8,070 bases of DNA from an uncultured Limnohabitans sp. (GTDB lineage Bacteria > Pseudomonadota > Gammaproteobacteria > Burkholderiales > Burkholderiaceae_C): assembly GCF_937889215.1 (NCBI RefSeq), contig NZ_CALBEX010000378.1, positions 1 through 8,070 on the forward strand. The letters are read 5' to 3'. Positions 5,262 through 8,070 of this stretch are shown in pieces. The notes beneath the pieces were generated by a model that did not search any database, was not told the origin of the DNA, and saw nothing but the letters and a program-made list of their open reading frames with translations. The stretch's first letter is position 1; each line of letters starts with the position of its first letter. The translations under genes were made by a program, and so were the position numbers.

Positions 5262-6605
5262 TTAACGGCGACGCGCGTCGGCCGCGCCGCTCCATCGACC
5301 TTGACCCTGCGCACAGTCGAGGTAAGCGTCCATGAGCTTGGTCGGGTCATGCATCAGCCGGTCTTTCCAGTCGCCCAAATGGATCTGGCCTTCGACCAAG
5401 CCACGCATCACGCCCACATGCTCCGTCCAGCCAACGCTGTTGCAGCCGACCATCACATCGCCCTCAAACTGCAGACTCAGGTGCCTTCCGGCATCCTGAT
5501 CGGTCAGAACGGCCGACTGGCCGCCAGACACGCCTTCCCAGTTGCCAAAGCTCGTAGAAATCAAACCCAAGGTGTCCAGCACGTTGATTTGTGTCACGCC
5601 TTTGAGTGCGGTTTTTTGGCCCACCATGTTCAACGCGGCGACGCGGGCCTGCTCGGCCGCATTGGGCTGAATGGCGCTCACAATGGTTTTGCCGCTGACC
5701 ATGTCAAACGCTTCAGCGCAGTCGCCTGCGGCGTAAATGCCGGGGACATTGGTTTGCAGGTGCTGGTCGGTCAACACGCCTTGCAGGCAGGTGATGCCAC
5801 TGTCTTTCAAAAAACCAATGGCCGGGCGCACACCTGTGGCGCTGATGACCAGATCGGCCTCGACGGTTTGGCCGTTGGACAGGCGCACTTGCAGCGCGGC
5901 GCTGGCGGCGTCAGAAGCCAAGCCCACCGCAGAAGCCAATTTGCCGAGCAAGCCTTTTTCTGCGCCACCGCCTTGGCTGATGGCCTCGACCTTGGTGCCG
6001 GTGAACACCTGCACGCCTTTGGCCTCGCACCAGTCGCGGATCATGCCGCCAGCCACCGGGCCCATCATGCGGGGCACCATGCGGTCGCCCATCTCCACCA
6101 CGCTGAGCTTGACGCCACGCGCCGCCAGCGCTTCCATGATGATGCAGCCAATGAAGCCCGCGCCCATTTGCAACACACGGGCACCGGGCTTGGCCAGCGC
6201 CTGGATGGCGCGGGCGTCTTCCAGCGTCCAGCAGGGGTGGACGCCGGGCAAGTCCATGCCCGCAATGGGCGGACGCACCGGGTGTGAGCCCGTGGCGATC
6301 AACAGCTTGTCAAAAGCCAGGGACTGGCCATTGTCCAATTGCACCGTTTTGCCAGCCGCATCGACGCGGGTCACTTTGGCCTTGACTTGATTGATGCGCA
6401 AATCTTCGAAGTGCGAGTCGCTCTTGCGCAGGTAAGTGCCGCGTTCGTCGATGTTGCCAATCAACAAATAAGGTATAGCCATGCGCGAATAAGGCGCATC
6501 AGGCTCGTCGCCCACCAAGGTGATGGTGTCAGCGGGCGCGTGTTTGCGCAAGGTCTCAGCAGCGATGACGCCGGAGGGGCCTGCGCCCAAAATGACGTGG
6601 TGCAT
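5262..6605 (-). CDS. FAD/NAD(P)H pyridine-nucleotide oxidoreductase, probable AOR electron-transfer subunit
   Basis: This 447-residue flavoprotein belongs to the pyridine nucleotide-disulfide oxidoreductase fold family. Visible are the N-terminal FAD Rossmann motif GAGPSG (7-12), an ATGSHPVRPP segment (105-114), the second Rossmann motif GAGFIG (148-153) for NAD(P)H, SATGVRP (255-261) and the FAD-binding GIYAAGDCAE (289-298). The paired redox cysteines of disulfide reductases are absent, so it is more like NirB-type or AorC-type NAD(P)H oxidoreductases. In Aromatoleum AOR a flavin subunit of this kind passes electrons between the tungsten enzyme and NAD; the same role is inferred here. ATG at 6605 is chosen because MHHVILGAG places the FAD motif normally and GGAG (6612-6615) lies 6 bases upstream; an upstream ATG at 6656 would read through a hairpin. 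A Gly/Ala-rich stretch (211-236) looks like an insertion. Confidence 0.9.
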   Translation of the reverse strand: MHHVILGAGPSGVIAAETLRKHAPADTITLVGDEPDAPYSRMAIPYLLIGNIDERGTYLRKSDSHFEDLRINQVKAKVTRVDAAGKTVQLDNGQSLAFDKLLIATGSHPVRPPIAGMDLPGVHPCWTLEDARAIQALAKPGARVLQMGAGFIGCIIMEALAARGVKLSVVEMGDRMVPRMMGPVAGGMIRDWCEAKGVQVFTGTKVEAISQGGGAEKGLLGKLASAVGLASDAASAALQVRLSNGQTVEADLVISATGVRPAIGFLKDSGITCLQGVLTDQHLQTNVPGIYAAGDCAEAFDMVSGKTIVSAIQPNAAEQARVAALNMVGQKTALKGVTQINVLDTLGLISTSFGNWEGVSGGQSAVLTDQDAGRHLSLQFEGDVMVGCNSVGWTEHVGVMRGLVEGQIHLGDWKDRLMHDPTKLMDAYLDCAQGQGRWSGAADARRR

Positions 6606-6611
6606 GTTCAA

Positions 6612-6647
6612 CTCCAAAAGCAGGCAGCGGCCACTCAAGGCCGCTGC
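6612..6647 (-). promoter_or_regulatory. Perfect hairpin plus T-tract abutting the FAD-gene ribosome binding site
   Basis: A perfect 9-bp G-C-rich stem, GCAGCGGCC (6624-6632) with GGCCGCTGC (6639-6647), encloses a 6-base loop. On the transcribed strand it is followed by CTGC, TTTT, then the GGAG ribosome binding site (6612-6615) and the ATG six bases later. The four T residues begin four bases after the stem, so it resembles a partial intrinsic terminator or attenuator between AOR and its FAD partner. It could alternatively be an mRNA-stability or cleavage-protecting element. The pairing is seen directly; the role is inferred. Confidence 0.55.
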
Positions 6648-6694
6648 ACAATCCAATCAAGCCCCAGACCCAGCGGTTAAACCACAACCGGTTT

Positions 6695-6718
6695 CCCGCA
6701 AGGTCCAAGGCATGCGGG
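6695..6718 (-). promoter_or_regulatory. Stem-loop directly after the AOR stop codon
   Basis: CCCGCA (6695-6700) pairs with TGCGGG (6713-6718) around a 12-base loop, immediately after the AOR TGA (6719-6721). No T-tract follows on the minus strand, so it is not a standard terminator. It may act together with the stronger hairpin at 6624-6647 to shape the 3' end of an AOR transcript. Six base pairs with a 12-base loop is modest evidence. Confidence 0.3.
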
Positions 6719-8070
6719 TCAAAGGCTCAGACGCGCCTTGGTCTCTGCCGTCGGGCGGCCTTCGCTGTCCCAGCCGCGGGCAGCGTAGTACTTGGGCAGC
6801 ATCTCGGGCAACATGCTCACTTTGCCTTTGGACGGGCCGGTTTTGGCGGCTTCGGTCAAGAGGCGCTTAGGCAGGCTGTCGTCGGCCTTGGTGAAGCCTG
6901 CGGCGTTGTTGAACTCGCGCTCCATGTTCCAGATACGCTCACCGATTTTTTCCAGCTCTTCGGTGGTGTATTCGTCGTTGCACGCCGCTTGCAGTTGCGG
7001 TGCCAGATCGGCCACGCCCCAGGCAAAAGTGGTGAACACGCACAGACCCGACGAGTCGAAAGCGGCAGTGGCGTCCTGGAAAGCCTTGACCAGCTCGGGC
7101 TTGCCTTCGTGCTCCAAAGGATCGGTCTTGACCGGGATGCCCAGCACTTCGGATGCGATGGTGTAGCCGCGCAGGTGGCAAGCACCGCGGTTGGAAGTGG
7201 CGTACGCCAGGCCAATGCCCTGGATCGAGCGACCGTCGTAGGCGGGGAATTCCTGGCCTTTGACGCTCATTGACAAGTCGGGGTGGCCGTACTTGGCCGT
7301 CAAGCGCTTGGAGCCCTGGCCAATTTCAACGCCGAAGCCTTCGCCCTTGGCGGTGATTTCGGCAAAGTGGGCCAAAGCCTGGGCCGAACCGAACTTGGCG
7401 TCAATGCCCAGTTGTTCTTGGGTCAGCACGCCCATCTCGTAAAGCTCCATGACCGCACCCACCGTGGCGCCGAAGCTGATGGGATCGAAGCCTTCTTCGT
7501 TGCACAACAAGTTGGCGTACTGCAAGGCCTCAAGGTCGTTCACGCCGTTGGCCGCGCCCAGCGCCCAAGCTGCTTCATACTCCAGGCCGCCATTGGCCCC
7601 CCAGTATTGGGGCTTGTTTTGCACGGTGAAGTGGCCTTCGTCCATGCGGCTGATGCGGCCGCAAGCGATGGTGCAACCGAAGCAGGCTTGGTTGGTCACC
7701 AAGTGCTTTTTGCCGTCGCTCTCGCGTGGGGTGACCATGGCTTCAGCAGAAATATCTTTCGCGCCTTCGAACTGCACATCGCGGTGGTTGCGGGTGGGCA
7801 AAGCACCCATCTCGTTGATCACGTTCATCAGCACCTGGGTGCCGTAAGCGGGCAGGCCTTGGCCAGTGACGGCGTTGTCGGCAAGGATTTTCTTCTTCTC
7901 GAAGGTCACCTTCATGAAGGCCTTGGGGTCACGGATGTTGCCCACGCCCTTGGTGCCACGCACGGCTATGGCCTTGAGGTTTTTGCTGCCCATGACCGCG
8001 CCCACGCCCGAGCGGCCTGCCGCACGGTGCAGATCGTTCACCACAGCGGCGTACAAGACCTTGTTTTCAC
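6719..8070 (-). CDS. aor: Aldehyde:ferredoxin oxidoreductase (tungsten/molybdenum bispterin), C-terminal part, cut by right edge
   Basis: AOR-family enzymes oxidise aldehydes to acids, or run in reverse, using a tungsten or molybdenum bis-pterin and one [4Fe-4S] cluster in the cytoplasm. About 450 codons are visible; full-length members have roughly 600-620 residues, so the N-terminal 160 or so are outside the window. The frame is open to the edge. Landmarks (genomic positions): RAAGRSGVGAVMGSKNLKA (about 7970-8026), the cluster motif CFGCTIAC (7661-7684, a CX2CX3C), EYEAAWALG, NEEGFDPISFG, KGQEFPAYDGR, the ATSNRGACHLRGY segment with its conserved His, and the fourth cluster Cys in SSGLC (7040-7042). 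It ends with the usual YYAARGWD...GRPT and a short tail. All four cluster cysteines are present, so it is probably active. Metal and aldehyde substrate cannot be read from sequence; benzaldehyde-type AOR of betaproteobacteria is the closest idea. Confidence 0.95.
   Translation of the reverse strand, partial: ENKVLYAAVVNDLHRAAGRSGVGAVMGSKNLKAIAVRGTKGVGNIRDPKAFMKVTFEKKKILADNAVTGQGLPAYGTQVLMNVINEMGALPTRNHRDVQFEGAKDISAEAMVTPRESDGKKHLVTNQACFGCTIACGRISRMDEGHFTVQNKPQYWGANGGLEYEAAWALGAANGVNDLEALQYANLLCNEEGFDPISFGATVGAVMELYEMGVLTQEQLGIDAKFGSAQALAHFAEITAKGEGFGVEIGQGSKRLTAKYGHPDLSMSVKGQEFPAYDGRSIQGIGLAYATSNRGACHLRGYTIASEVLGIPVKTDPLEHEGKPELVKAFQDATAAFDSSGLCVFTTFAWGVADLAPQLQAACNDEYTTEELEKIGERIWNMEREFNNAAGFTKADDSLPKRLLTEAAKTGPSKGKVSMLPEMLPKYYAARGWDSEGRPTAETKARLSL

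Noticed and set aside
5082..6287. A 401-codon plus-strand open frame opposite the FAD oxidoreductase gene
   Set aside because: Its translation is His- and Ala-rich without any domain, and the opposite strand encodes a protein with two Rossmann motifs and clear family signatures. It is a high-GC antisense shadow.

Overview
The window looks like a chromosomal piece from a Burkholderiales betaproteobacterium, most likely Comamonadaceae (Limnohabitans, Rhodoferax or Polaromonas type). That placement is an inference from the moderately high G+C, the protein styles (a TRAP binding protein of the environmental betaproteobacterial kind, RdgC and CrcB side by side) and a bacterial tungsten/molybdenum aldehyde oxidoreductase operon. 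I see no insertion sequence, phage gene, tRNA, rRNA, CRISPR array or sign of recent transfer.

Left part (1-3129): a C4-dicarboxylate-type TRAP transporter operon, dctP (periplasmic binding protein), dctQ (small permease) and dctM (large permease), all on the plus strand. A small piece of a divergent gene, probably a MarR-like regulator, begins at 72 and runs off the left edge. The 213-base region between them holds the control signals: two adjacent near-palindromes with a shared ACAATTTG core (118-141), a plausible sigma-70 promoter for the regulator overlapping them, and a near-consensus sigma-54 promoter (228-243) just upstream of dctP. A strong stem-loop (1271-1309) separates dctP from the two membrane subunits.

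Middle part (3181-4664): two plus-strand housekeeping-type genes, rdgC (nucleoid-associated DNA-binding ring protein, GTG start at 3219) and crcB/fluC (fluoride channel, with all key residues present).

Right part (4669-8070): a minus-strand operon that converges on crcB. In transcription order it has the C-terminal three quarters of an aldehyde:ferredoxin oxidoreductase (AOR, tungsten- or molybdenum-bispterin enzyme, running off the right edge), an FAD/NAD(P)H pyridine-nucleotide oxidoreductase, a MoaD/ThiS-like sulfur carrier ending in Gly-Gly, and a 99-residue protein of unknown function ending in Gly-Gly-Gly. Together these read as an AOR, its flavin electron-transfer partner, and cofactor-maturation help. 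The ferredoxin-like subunit seen in related operons is not in the window and would be expected beyond the right edge, if present.

The most interesting items are the unknown 99-residue protein at the end of the AOR operon, the terminator-like hairpin pressed against the ribosome binding site of the FAD gene, and the layered regulatory region upstream of dctP.
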